From an uncultured Chitinophagales bacterium (lineage in GTDB: Bacteria > Bacteroidota > Bacteroidia > Chitinophagales > Chitinophagaceae): a stretch of DNA of 54,524 bases. Position 1 is the stretch's first letter; every line of letters begins with the position of its first letter. This document shows, in pieces, positions 37,214 through 45,275 of this stretch. A program made the translations under genes and the position numbers. The notes below the pieces were generated by a model, which was not told where the DNA came from, did not search any database, and saw only the letters and a program-made list of their open reading frames with translations. The stretch is from positions 1-54,524 of the forward strand of contig CAMPIQ010000007.1 in NCBI GenBank assembly GCA_946886475.1. The letters are read 5' to 3'.

Positions 37214-39331
37214 TTATTGAACCGGATCATTATCTCTGAACACGATTTTCAATCCTGCAAAATAATTTCTTCCGGGAGCAGTGTTAAAATAACGCCCGCC
37301 AAAGCCATTGATATCATTACCCAGACTGTATTGCTGACCCAGCAGGTTCTCTGCTCCGGCACTGAGGCTCACCAACATTTTTTTATTGGTAAAAAGCTGG
37401 CAGGAGGCTTTGAATCCTAATAAATGATATGGATCTGCATGCACGGTGTTGGCATCATTTAAAGGGAGCCGGTCTGAAAAAAAATAATGAAGACCTAAAA
37501 ACAGATAGTGCTTAACATACAGATCTATACCCGCGGCAATGGTGTGGGGCGCAACCCCGGGTAATTTATTTCCTGAATAGTCCGTATCGATCTGCTTAAA
37601 TTCTTTATACTTAAAATGATGATAAGTGTAATTAAGCCATGCATTTCCCTTATTAAATAGTGAATGGGTTTTGTGATCATTTAAAAAAGGACAGGCGAGA
37701 GACAATTCAATGCCCTTCTGGCTTGTTTTACCGGCATTGATAAAAAAATCTCCCCCACCTGCATCTCTTCTTTGCACAATGGTATTATTCAGCCTGAAAT
37801 AAAATGTATTTACATCTGCGGAGATCCTTTCACTAATCACCGTTCTTATTCCCAGATCATAGTTAATTCCATCCTCTGCCTGCAGTTCAAGGTTAATGGC
37901 ACCCCCTGTGGGTACCAGCTCTGTTGTTGATGGTGGAGAAAAGCCCTTGCTGACAGCGGCATATAAAGTAAGTTCATCCAACTTTTTCATGATGGCGAAT
38001 CTGGGCGCAAATTCATTTCCGAATTTTCTTGTCTGTTTACCAATTGTAAAAGGATCAAATCTTGTAAAATCTGTTTTCAGCCAACTGATGCCCGAAGCAG
38101 CAACAAAGGTCCAGCCATGATAGAGGTCAAGCGTAGCCTGAATAAACACCAATGCATTGCGGTTGGTTATATCATCATTTGATCTCAGTGAATCCGGCTC
38201 ACCGCCTGCATTGTCATGCACCTGTACTGTCTGGAATCCCTGTTGCCATTCTCCCCCGAAATCAATATTTAATGCAGCCTTGCTGATCATTTTTAACCAG
38301 TGAAAGGTAGTTCTGCCTCCGGCATGCGGCAATGAACTTTTCTCATATCCCCTGAGGTTAGGATTGATGAGGCGGGTGAACATTCCATATAAAACTGTTT
38401 TATTCTTCAGGCCTTTCCATACTTGCTGTTCCAATGAAGCACCGGTGAGAAAAGTTTGTTGATGAATGGATGCTTTTGCCGCTATAGCACCGGGAAACCC
38501 ACCACCACCAGGCCGGGCGGCTTTTGGATCACTGGCATACTCCACAGCATTCAAAGCGCCAGGTGTTTCATAAAACAGATCACCATAAAGAAAACTGGTT
38601 TTCAATATTTGATTACCGGTTAACCGGAATCTTCCATTCCAGCTATAAACTTTTCTTTGTAAAGCTGACTGCTTCCTGTAACCGTCACTTTGCAGATGCT
38701 GAACAGCAAACCTGGATGCATATTTTTCATTTGCATGGATATAGCTGCCATGAAAATGGTGCATTCCATAACTTCCTGCAGAATATTCAGCTACGAGCCG
38801 GGGTTGTTCAATACCTGATAAGCTTTCAATCAGTAAAACACCGCCGGTTCCGCTTCCATATAAACTGCTGCCAGGTCCTTTGATGATTTCCAGCGAATTA
38901 AAATTATGATAACCCAGTTGATTAAGATATGTATTACCTCCAGGATCTGTGAAGGGTATATCATTATAATACACTTTGATATTCCTTACTCCAAAGGGCG
39001 ACCGAAGCGAACTACCCCTGATGTTAAAGCGATAGCTACCCGGAGATCGCTCTTCCATTCTTACACCCGGGGAGGCATTTACCGCATCTACGAGCGATGA
39101 GGAATTGAATCTGGTTAATTGTTCCTGGTTCAAATAACTCACAGAGGCAGGCACATCTCTTAAAACCCTGTTGTGTTCAAAAGCAGTGATCCTGATGTTT
39201 TCCAACGTTCCTGAAGTATCTGCAACAAACAGGGTATCTGTCTGGGTAAAACCATTTTCAAAAATGAACAGGAAAGTATACAATAGAAAGAACCGGAGGA
39301 AACTGAACCAATGGTTTAAATATAATGGCAT
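37214..39331 (-). CDS. TonB-dependent outer-membrane receptor (FecA-like)
   Basis: A 705-residue beta-barrel importer. A signal peptide (RFFLLYTFLFIFENGFTQ) precedes a short TonB box-like segment and a plug domain at about residues 55-165, with FNIRGSSLRSPFGVRNIKVYYNDIPF and IIKGPGSSLYGSGTGGVLLI. The barrel follows and ends near YFAGLKIVFRDN. No carboxypeptidase-like domain and no SusD partner, so a siderophore or metal role is more likely than glycan uptake; the substrate is unknown. It diverges from the gene at 39379. Confidence 0.9.
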   Translation of the reverse strand: MPLYLNHWFSFLRFFLLYTFLFIFENGFTQTDTLFVADTSGTLENIRITAFEHNRVLRDVPASVSYLNQEQLTRFNSSSLVDAVNASPGVRMEERSPGSYRFNIRGSSLRSPFGVRNIKVYYNDIPFTDPGGNTYLNQLGYHNFNSLEIIKGPGSSLYGSGTGGVLLIESLSGIEQPRLVAEYSAGSYGMHHFHGSYIHANEKYASRFAVQHLQSDGYRKQSALQRKVYSWNGRFRLTGNQILKTSFLYGDLFYETPGALNAVEYASDPKAARPGGGGFPGAIAAKASIHQQTFLTGASLEQQVWKGLKNKTVLYGMFTRLINPNLRGYEKSSLPHAGGRTTFHWLKMISKAALNIDFGGEWQQGFQTVQVHDNAGGEPDSLRSNDDITNRNALVFIQATLDLYHGWTFVAASGISWLKTDFTRFDPFTIGKQTRKFGNEFAPRFAIMKKLDELTLYAAVSKGFSPPSTTELVPTGGAINLELQAEDGINYDLGIRTVISERISADVNTFYFRLNNTIVQRRDAGGGDFFINAGKTSQKGIELSLACPFLNDHKTHSLFNKGNAWLNYTYHHFKYKEFKQIDTDYSGNKLPGVAPHTIAAGIDLYVKHYLFLGLHYFFSDRLPLNDANTVHADPYHLLGFKASCQLFTNKKMLVSLSAGAENLLGQQYSLGNDINGFGGRYFNTAPGRNYFAGLKIVFRDNDPVQ

Positions 39332-39378
39332 AATAAGTGATGTAAAATTACCTGTAACAGATTTAAATTTTATAGATT

Positions 39379-39582
39379 ATGTCAGGAAGAGGAGATAATA
39401 ATAAAAAAGGTAGTTCAGGCCGTGGAGCCAGTAACCAGAGTAGCCAGGCCTTTGGCCAGGTAGCCGATCGTGGAAAATCTAATCATGGAGATCAGACAGG
39501 AGGAAAACCCTCCGTACCTCAAAAGAAAACACAGGAACAGTCATCCGGACGGAATACAGGTCCGGCAAAGGAAAAAAAATAA
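39379..39582 (+). CDS. Small disordered Gly/Ser/Lys-rich protein
   Basis: A 67-residue protein of low complexity, starting MSGRGDNNKKGSSGRGASN and rich in Gly, Ser, Lys, Gln and Asn, ending in KEKK. It has no hydrophobic segment. The composition suggests an intrinsically disordered, basic protein that might bind nucleic acid; this is inference. It has a hairpin terminator at 39605 and is divergent from the TonB receptor, which supports it being a genuine gene. Confidence 0.6.
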   Translation: MSGRGDNNKKGSSGRGASNQSSQAFGQVADRGKSNHGDQTGGKPSVPQKKTQEQSSGRNTGPAKEKK

Positions 39583-39604
39583 TCCTTACACTCATGTACA
39601 CCTT

Positions 39605-39636
39605 AAAGCTACCAGCCATTGACTGGTAGCTTTGTT
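39605..39636 (+). terminator. Probable terminator after the small disordered protein
   Basis: An 11-bp stem AAAGCTACCAG / CTGGTAGCTTT with loop CCATTGA. The T-run is short (TTTGTTG), so it is a modest terminator. Confidence 0.65.
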
Positions 39637-39653
39637 GTAAAATAAACTGGACA

Positions 39654-40283
39654 TTGAAATTCGTAGCAATATCAGATACACATGGCTGGCATCGAAAAAT
39701 AACACTTCCGCGTGGAGATGTCCTGATCCATGCCGGAGACCTTACCCATAAAGGAAAAAAAGAAGAGGTCATTGATTTTCTCAACTGGTTTGGAAAACAA
39801 AAATTCCTGTATAAGATCTTTATTGCAGGCAACCATGATTTTTACTTTGACCAGGCAGGAGAGGAGGATATTCATAACCTGATACCTGAAGGCGTAACAT
39901 ATTTAAATGATTCAGGTATCGTCATTGATGGCATCAACATCTGGGGATCGCCGGTAACGCCCTGGTTTTATAACTGGGCATTTAACAGGCACAGGGGTTC
40001 GGGAATCAGAAAGCATTGGGATAAAATTCCGCCCGGTACTGACCTGCTCATTACACATGGCCCTCCGTTTGGCTTTCTGGATTGCCTGGTGAGTGAACAG
40101 CATGTAGGTTGTCAGGACCTGTTAAGGATGGTACTAACGCTGCAACCCAGATACCATATATTCGGACATATCCATGAATCGTTTGGATCGCTCAAAAGAT
40201 CAGGTATTACTTATATCAATGCCAGCCAGGTGAATGAAATGTATGAACCCGTTGCCAGGCCCATTGCTTTTGAAATGAAATAA
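39654..40283 (+). CDS. Metallophosphoesterase (calcineurin-like)
   Basis: A 209-residue binuclear-metal phosphoesterase starting at a TTG. All family motifs are present: FVAISDTHG (DxH), VLIHAGDLTH (GDxxH), IFIAGNHDFYF (GNHD), LLITHGPP and YHIFGHIH. There is no signal peptide, so it acts in the cytoplasm. The short form resembles small phosphodiesterases or nucleotidases; the substrate is unknown. There is a hairpin terminator before it and a Crp/Fnr gene 104 nt after it. Confidence 0.88.
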   Translation: MKFVAISDTHGWHRKITLPRGDVLIHAGDLTHKGKKEEVIDFLNWFGKQKFLYKIFIAGNHDFYFDQAGEEDIHNLIPEGVTYLNDSGIVIDGINIWGSPVTPWFYNWAFNRHRGSGIRKHWDKIPPGTDLLITHGPPFGFLDCLVSEQHVGCQDLLRMVLTLQPRYHIFGHIHESFGSLKRSGITYINASQVNEMYEPVARPIAFEMK

Positions 40284-40387
40284 ATCTTTCGCCTGACGTA
40301 TGTTAAGGCCGGAAGAATGGGTAAGTTGGCCTTTCAAAATTTATCCTTACTATTCAATCCTTATTTTTACAGTTGAAGCAATAGAAC

Positions 40388-40972
40388 ATGTTTGAATTAT
40401 TATTTGAGAAGTTCAATGAAAAGATCCAGCTGACTGAAGAAGAAAAAAAATTAAGCAGGTCATTCTTTGCACCAAAAAAATTACGCAAGAAGCAATACCT
40501 GTTACAGGAAGGTGATGTATGCAGGCATATAGCTTTTGTTGAAAAGGGCATACTCCGTTCTTATACAATAGATGAAAAAGGGAATGAACACATTATCCAG
40601 TTTGCTTTTGAAGGATGGTGGATCTCTGACCAGTATAGTTTTCTAACAGGAGAACCCTCAACCTATAACATCGATGCACTGGAGGATAGTGAACTATTAT
40701 TGCTGACAAGGCAGGCGGAAGAACAAATGCTTGAAAAAATTCCCCAGTTTGAAAAATATTTCAGAATGCTGATCCAGAACAGCCTGATCGCCATGCAAAG
40801 AAGACTGGCCGGGTCGCTTACGCTTTCTGCTGAACAACGATACCAGAACCTTACGCAATCCTGTCCAACCATACCGCAACGTGTTCCACAACATATGATG
40901 GCTTCTTTTCTTGGTATAACGCCGGAAACACTGAGCCGCATCAGAAAACATATTGCTACCAAAAAAAGCTAG
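40388..40972 (+). CDS. Crp/Fnr family transcriptional regulator
   Basis: A 194-residue regulator with an N-terminal cyclic-nucleotide-binding-like domain (about residues 20-125, with YLLQEGDVCRHIAFVEKGILR) and a C-terminal winged helix. The helix-turn-helix is seen in HMMASFLGITPETLSRIRK. It has no N-terminal Cys cluster of FNR iron-sulfur type, so it is more likely Crp-like or sensing another signal. An FNR/CRP-like box lies between it and the following YceI gene. Confidence 0.88.
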   Translation: MFELLFEKFNEKIQLTEEEKKLSRSFFAPKKLRKKQYLLQEGDVCRHIAFVEKGILRSYTIDEKGNEHIIQFAFEGWWISDQYSFLTGEPSTYNIDALEDSELLLLTRQAEEQMLEKIPQFEKYFRMLIQNSLIAMQRRLAGSLTLSAEQRYQNLTQSCPTIPQRVPQHMMASFLGITPETLSRIRKHIATKKS

Positions 40973-41048
40973 TTCTGCCTATTAATATGTTTGAAAATAA
41001 AGATGAATTCTAATACCGCTTACCGCATAATTCACACATTTTAACGCA

Positions 41049-41062
41049 TTGACTTACATCAA
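41049..41062. promoter_or_regulatory. FNR/CRP-like operator upstream of the YceI gene
   Basis: TTGAC-TTAC-ATCAA, nine of ten positions matching the FNR consensus TTGAT-N4-ATCAA; the palindrome extends one base on each side (ATTGA..TCAAT). It is 119 nt before the first YceI start and about 61 nt before its TAGCTTTG box, a distance compatible with activation from upstream. The neighbouring Crp/Fnr regulator is the obvious candidate to bind it. Confidence 0.5.
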
Positions 41063-41108
41063 TTCCATTTCTTATCTCATCTCAATGGAGGCTGGGTGTA
41101 TACATGGT

Positions 41109-41116
41109 TAGCTTTG
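41109..41116 (+). promoter_or_regulatory. TAGCTTTG -7-like box ahead of the first YceI gene
   Basis: An exact TAnnTTTG match. No TTG lies at the usual -33 distance, as is often seen for promoters that need an activator. Predicted leader about 58 nt. Confidence 0.4.
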
Positions 41117-41180
41117 CATAGCAATTCTGATGAAGGAATTAACATCAGCATATAACATCTAAACAATTAATAAATTCTAC

Positions 41181-41756
41181 ATGAAAAAGTTCTTCTTGCT
41201 ATCCGCCGTTCTAGTGGGCTTATTTGCCTTTAACAGCCTTAACAACTGGAAAGTTGACAATGCACATTCAAAATTGAGTTTTGGCATCACACACCTTGGC
41301 ATTTCTGAGGTTACCGGTTTGTTCAACAAATTTGATGTTGATATTAAAACTTCAAAAGATGATTTCAGCGATGCCGTAATTGAAATGACTGCCGATGTTA
41401 ATTCAATTGACACGGAAGTTGAAATGAGGGATAATCACCTGAAAAGCGCAGACTTTTTTGACGTGGCCAAATATCCAACCCTGAGTTTTAAGAGTACATC
41501 CATTAAGCCTGCCGGAGAAAAGAATAAATATAAGGTTAGCGGAAATCTCACTATGCATGGCATTACCAAACCAGTTACGCTTGACCTTTGGTACCGCGGC
41601 ACAGTTGAAAACCCAATGAATAAAAAACCCACCTCCGGATTTCAGGTAACAGGTGTGATCAAACGTTCTGATTTTGGCATTGGAAATGGATTTCCGGCGC
41701 CTATGCTGAGCGATGAAGTGAAGATCAAAGCTGATGGAGAGTTTGTAAAACAGTAA
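41181..41756 (+). CDS. YceI family protein, secreted
   Basis: A lipid- or polyisoprenoid-binding lipocalin-like protein of 191 residues. It starts with an N-terminal signal peptide (KKFFLLSAVLVGLFAF), then WKVDNAHSKLSFGITHLGISEV, the family's opening motif. DNHLKSADFFDVAKYPTLSF and the LTMHGITKPVTLDL segment are conserved. It is periplasmic. A cytoplasmic paralogue lies 106 nt downstream; the two are probably expressed together under the Crp/Fnr-like box. Confidence 0.9.
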   Translation: MKKFFLLSAVLVGLFAFNSLNNWKVDNAHSKLSFGITHLGISEVTGLFNKFDVDIKTSKDDFSDAVIEMTADVNSIDTEVEMRDNHLKSADFFDVAKYPTLSFKSTSIKPAGEKNKYKVSGNLTMHGITKPVTLDLWYRGTVENPMNKKPTSGFQVTGVIKRSDFGIGNGFPAPMLSDEVKIKADGEFVKQ

Positions 41757-41861
41757 TTCAGCAAACTCATGGCTGCTGAATAGGGGAGGAAAGGGGTAAG
41801 GTTTTTGCAACCAGTCAAAAGAAAGGTTTAGTTTAAGTATTAATCACCTAAAACATTAATT

Positions 41862-42443
41862 ATGGCTATTACATGGAAGATAGATCCTGCACATTCAGAA
41901 ATCCAGTTTAAGGTTAAACATCTGATGATCACTACCGTAACCGGTTATTTCAAAAAATTTGATTTGGAAGTGGTTACTGAAAATGATGATTTTAATACCG
42001 CTAAGAACATAGAATTTACAGCTGATATTGATTCGCTCGATACAAATAATGCCCAAAGGGATACCCACCTGAAATCAGCAGATTTCTTCGATTCAGAGAA
42101 CCATAAACAATTAAAGTTTGTAGGAAAGAAATTTGAATCAAATGGAGATGAAGCCATCCTTGATGGTGACCTTACGATCAGAGGTGTAACCAAACCCCTG
42201 GCATTAAAAGTTGAGCTGGGCGGCACAGTGGTAGATCCCTACGGACAGCATAAAGCAGGATTTACTGTAAATGGCAAGATCAGCCGTAAGGAATTTGGTT
42301 TACAATGGAATGCCATGACAGAAGCAGGTCAGGTGGTGGTTGGTGATGAAATCAGGATTCTTGCGGAGATACAGCTGGTAAAGCAGCAACAGGCAGAGGC
42401 TGTTAGCGAAACCTCAACAGCAGACGCTAAGAGCAATTCCTAA
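41862..42443 (+). CDS. YceI family protein, cytoplasmic paralogue
   Basis: A 193-residue YceI protein lacking a signal peptide: MAITWKIDPAHSEIQFKVKH opens straight into the domain. It shares with its neighbour the motifs THLKSADFFDSENHKQLKF and LTIRGVTKPLALKV but has an extra Gln/Ala/Ser-rich tail. The two genes look like a tandem duplication that has diverged in location. A terminator follows. Confidence 0.9.
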   Translation: MAITWKIDPAHSEIQFKVKHLMITTVTGYFKKFDLEVVTENDDFNTAKNIEFTADIDSLDTNNAQRDTHLKSADFFDSENHKQLKFVGKKFESNGDEAILDGDLTIRGVTKPLALKVELGGTVVDPYGQHKAGFTVNGKISRKEFGLQWNAMTEAGQVVVGDEIRILAEIQLVKQQQAEAVSETSTADAKSNS

Positions 42444-42466
42444 GATTTCTCCAAAACAATATTAGA

Positions 42467-42497
42467 AAAGGTTGTCTTCAGTGACAGCCTTTTTTTA
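42467..42497 (+). terminator. Rho-independent terminator after the second YceI gene
   Basis: Stem AAAGGTTGTC / GACAGCCTTT (one G-U pair) with loop TTCAGT and a T-run. Confidence 0.85.
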
Positions 42498-42742
42498 TGT
42501 AAGGAATTGCGGGATACACAACCATAAAATAATATCAACCCTTTTAATTTTTAAGGCTCCCGGGCCTTCACTATTTCATGGCATTCAACTGAGGTAAACA
42601 AACCTTCCATCCTGGAAATCATCCTTGTTTTTATTACTAATCCTTATGCTGAAATACAGACATTTCCTTAAACAAAAAATCATTCAAATTTTTAACGTTT
42701 AACCACTGTTTTCAATCAGCTAAACCCTTATCTTAGCCCGCT

Positions 42743-43015
42743 ATGACAGTAGAGCAAATTGAGAATTGGTTAGCCAAGGAAGCAGTTCCCCAGGGAAAAA
42801 TTATCCGATTCGAATTAAAGAAAAGAGACCCGGTACGCGGGTTAATTGTAAAAGGTAGAGACTATAACGACCTGAAAGCCAAGAATTTCTGGAGAATCGT
42901 AACTCAAAAGAACCTGACAGCCTATCAAAAAACCAGTGATATCAATCTGGCCAAGATCTTTGCCGGATCTGATTTTGCCAAGCTGTCGTTCGTGAGCAAC
43001 AAGCCAGAAGAATAA
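42743..43015 (+). CDS. Conserved small hypothetical protein
   Basis: A 90-residue soluble protein I do not recognise. It is basic, with an N-terminal helix (VEQIENWLAKEAV) and beta strands near IIRFELKKRDPVRGLIVKG; KNFWRIVTQKNLTAYQKT follows. A TATCTTAG box (one mismatch from TAnnTTTG) is at 42729-42736, and a nested-hairpin terminator follows at 43043. The 299 nt upstream hold only the YceI terminator and no other gene I can support. Confidence 0.7.
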   Translation: MTVEQIENWLAKEAVPQGKIIRFELKKRDPVRGLIVKGRDYNDLKAKNFWRIVTQKNLTAYQKTSDINLAKIFAGSDFAKLSFVSNKPEE

Positions 43016-43042
43016 TCCATTTCAGCCATAAGCTCTTTTTCC

Positions 43043-43083
43043 GCCTCTAAAATGGTGTTCGCACACCGTTAGAGGCTTTTTTG
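43043..43083 (+). terminator. Nested-hairpin terminator after the 90-residue gene
   Basis: Outer stem GCCTCTAA / TTAGAGGC and inner stem GGTGT / ACACC, then a T-run. The right arm includes the stop codon of the convergent YpdA-like gene. Confidence 0.85.
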
Positions 43084-44070
43084 TGCTATATCATTCATGA
43101 TCTTCAATGCATGTTCTCTTGAGTTCTCAATGAACAGCCGGTGGGTATTCATTCCACCGCAGATCACGCCAGCCAGGTAAATATTCTTTCTATTGGTTTC
43201 GTGGGTTTCTTCATTATAAACCGGCTTACAGGTTACATCATCACAGAGTTTAATTCCGATCTTTTTTAAAAATGGAAGATCAGGCTGGTAACCTGTCATT
43301 GACAATACCCAGTCATTTTCAACAGTTATCATTCCTCCCGGTGTTTGAATATCTGCTTCATGAGGCCTTATAGCCTTTATAGCTGAATGGTAATAAGCTT
43401 TTATTGATCCTTCCGAGATCCTGTTGATGATGTCCGGTCGCACCCAGTATTTCACTCTTTCACCTATCTCTGGTCCCCGTATCACCATCGTGACCTCTGC
43501 TCCCTTGCGCCAGGTTTCCAATGCAGCATCAACAGCTGAATTTTGTGCCCCCACCACAATTATTTTCTGGAAGGCATAAAAATGAGGGTCTTTATAATAA
43601 TGACTTACTTTGGGAAGGTGCTCACCAGGCACACCTAATAAATAAGGTATATCATAAAACCCTGTAGCAATGATGATGAATGCTGCAGCATACGTTGCTT
43701 TATCTGTAACCACTTTATATTTCGGTCTGCCTTTGTTCAATTGTACCCCTTTACTTTCTTCTTCCGCAACATCCATCACTTCTTCAAAAAGGGAAATATT
43801 TATTTTACTATCCTTTGCTACCCGCCGGTAATATTCCAGGGCTTCACTGCGGGTGGGTTTGGGATTGTTTGACACAAAAGGAACATTCCCTATTTCAAGC
43901 CTTTCGGAAGTGGAGAAAAATGTCATGTTCACCGGATAATTATACAATGAATTCACCAGGGCACCTTTTTCAATTATAAGATAATCGATATTGCTTTTTT
44001 TTGCTTCCAGAGCACAGGCCATACCAATGGGCCCTCCACCTATAATGATGAGGCTATATTCATTTTTCAT
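43069..44070 (-). CDS. ypdA: YpdA family putative bacillithiol disulfide reductase
   Basis: An FAD/NAD(P)H-dependent reductase of about 333 residues. The FAD dinucleotide fold is LIIIGGGPIGMACALEAKK, and NAD(P)H binds in KIIVVGAQNSAVDAALE. FFSTSERLEIGNVPFV and the C-terminal YLAGVICGGMNTHRLFIENSREH are typical of YpdA. There is no CxxC redox pair, in keeping with YpdA. The role is to reduce bacillithiol disulfide, inferred from the family; bacillithiol occurs in Bacteroidota. I chose the ATG at 44070 (MKNEYSL). A possible 46-codon frame ends 12 nt upstream. Confidence 0.87.
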   Translation of the reverse strand: MKNEYSLIIIGGGPIGMACALEAKKSNIDYLIIEKGALVNSLYNYPVNMTFFSTSERLEIGNVPFVSNNPKPTRSEALEYYRRVAKDSKINISLFEEVMDVAEEESKGVQLNKGRPKYKVVTDKATYAAAFIIIATGFYDIPYLLGVPGEHLPKVSHYYKDPHFYAFQKIIVVGAQNSAVDAALETWRKGAEVTMVIRGPEIGERVKYWVRPDIINRISEGSIKAYYHSAIKAIRPHEADIQTPGGMITVENDWVLSMTGYQPDLPFLKKIGIKLCDDVTCKPVYNEETHETNRKNIYLAGVICGGMNTHRLFIENSREHALKIMNDIAQKSL

Positions 44071-44081
44071 TTTCTTATTTA

Positions 44082-44222
44082 TTAACTCCAACAATAATTT
44101 AACCGTCTCATAAAACTTTGTTCACGTGCCTGCTGAAGATTTTTTGGAAAGACCGATTCCTTATTTTTTGCAAAAGATAGGGTACCTGAAAGTATTGAAG
44201 TATCAAAATAGAATTTGGTCAT
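44082..44222 (-). CDS. Possible small ORF (46 codons) upstream of ypdA
   Basis: An ATG with an A-rich leader opens a 46-codon frame that starts MTKFYFDTSILSG and ends in RRLNYCWS, with its stop 11 nt before the ypdA ATG. It could be a leader peptide or a tiny cotranscribed gene. No family is recognised, and short open frames occur by chance, so confidence is low. Confidence 0.3.
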   Translation of the reverse strand: MTKFYFDTSILSGTLSFAKNKESVFPKNLQQAREQSFMRRLNYCWS

Positions 44223-44281
44223 GATTTAAAGTTAAGTGAAGTATAAAATCAAACAGGCACAAAACTTTTTATATTCACTGA

Positions 44282-45085
44282 ATGGATGATCTGGTAATAA
44301 TCCTTTTAATCATACTTGGTGCGATAGTTCTTATCACCGTTTACTTTATCCGTAATCCGCTTAAAATAAGAGTATCGCCCCGGAAAAGAACTACTCCTGG
44401 ATTGTCTCAGCCATTCAAAGAAATACTTGTTGCAAACGTACCTTTTTATCTTAAGCTTGATCCCGGGCAGAAGCAACGCTTTGAAAGCAGGACCCAACAC
44501 TTTCTTGACACTACCAGAATTACCGGTATCCATACAGAGGTGACAGACCTTGATAAAGTGCTTGTTGCAGCAAGCGCCATCATTCCAATTTTTTCATTTG
44601 ACAACTGGGAATACCCTAACCTCAATGAAGTGCTGTTATACCCCGAAACCTTCAGCGAAGAATTTGAACTGGAAGGGGAAGGGAGAAGTATTTTAGGCAT
44701 GGTTGGTTCAGGTGCTTTGCAACATGTAATGGTACTTTCACAGCATGAATTAAGACAGGGATTTTTAAACAGAACAGGTAAGACCAATACGGCCATTCAC
44801 GAATTTGTACACCTGGTTGATAAGACCGATGGATATACAGATGGCATACCGGAGAACCTTGTTCTAAAAAATTCCATCGGTCCATGGCTGAAATTAATGC
44901 ACAGAAAGATCCTGGAGATCAGGGAAGGAAAGTCTGATATCAATCCATATGGTGCAACGAACGAAGCAGAATTTTTTGCTGTTGCTGCTGAGTATTTTTT
45001 TGAAAGACCGGATCTGCTCCGGGAAAGACACCCCGAATTGTTTGCGCTACTGGAACAAATATTTTTAAAAGACAAAAATAAGTGA
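44282..45085 (+). CDS. M90 family zinc peptidase (MtfA-like)
   Basis: A 267-residue protein with one N-terminal membrane helix (LVIILLIILGAIVLITVYF) and a peptidase domain. The zinc motif is HEFVH (His173, Glu174, His177) in NTAIHEFVHLVDK, and the third ligand region is NEAEFFAVAAEYFFERP, both typical of MtfA, which in E. coli interacts with the Mlc repressor. Here the membrane anchor is an addition to the E. coli form. The partner is unknown; no Mlc gene is in the window. Confidence 0.88.
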   Translation: MDDLVIILLIILGAIVLITVYFIRNPLKIRVSPRKRTTPGLSQPFKEILVANVPFYLKLDPGQKQRFESRTQHFLDTTRITGIHTEVTDLDKVLVAASAIIPIFSFDNWEYPNLNEVLLYPETFSEEFELEGEGRSILGMVGSGALQHVMVLSQHELRQGFLNRTGKTNTAIHEFVHLVDKTDGYTDGIPENLVLKNSIGPWLKLMHRKILEIREGKSDINPYGATNEAEFFAVAAEYFFERPDLLRERHPELFALLEQIFLKDKNK

Positions 45086-45130
45086 AGGTTATCAGGGAAA
45101 TAGCTGGCATTCGCCAACTACTATGCTGCG

Positions 45131-45206
45131 TTATTCAAAATGAAAAATGAAAAAATGTAAAAAATGGTTTTGCATTTTTCATTTTGGATTTACAATTTTT
45201 GAATAA
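45131..45206. repeat. AT-rich palindromic element between the MtfA-like gene and thiolase
   Basis: The outer arms TTATTCAAAA (45131-45140) and TTTTGAATAA (45197-45206) are perfect, and an inner 14-bp pair CAAAATGAAAAATG (45136-45149) / CATTTTTCATTTTG (45173-45186) is also perfect and competes with the outer one. No clear terminator T-run. Similar AT palindromes are, as I recall, common between genes in this lineage. Confidence 0.6.
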
Positions 45207-45249
45207 TCCGGTACTATGAAGCCTGTACACCGGGCTTTCAACTAAATGC

Positions 45250-45257
45250 TATCTTTG
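45250..45257 (+). promoter_or_regulatory. TATCTTTG -7-like box ahead of the thiolase
   Basis: An exact TAnnTTTG match 18 nt before the start codon. No TTG at the -33 distance. Confidence 0.4.
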
Positions 45258-45275
45258 CGGCGCAAATAAAGCTAT

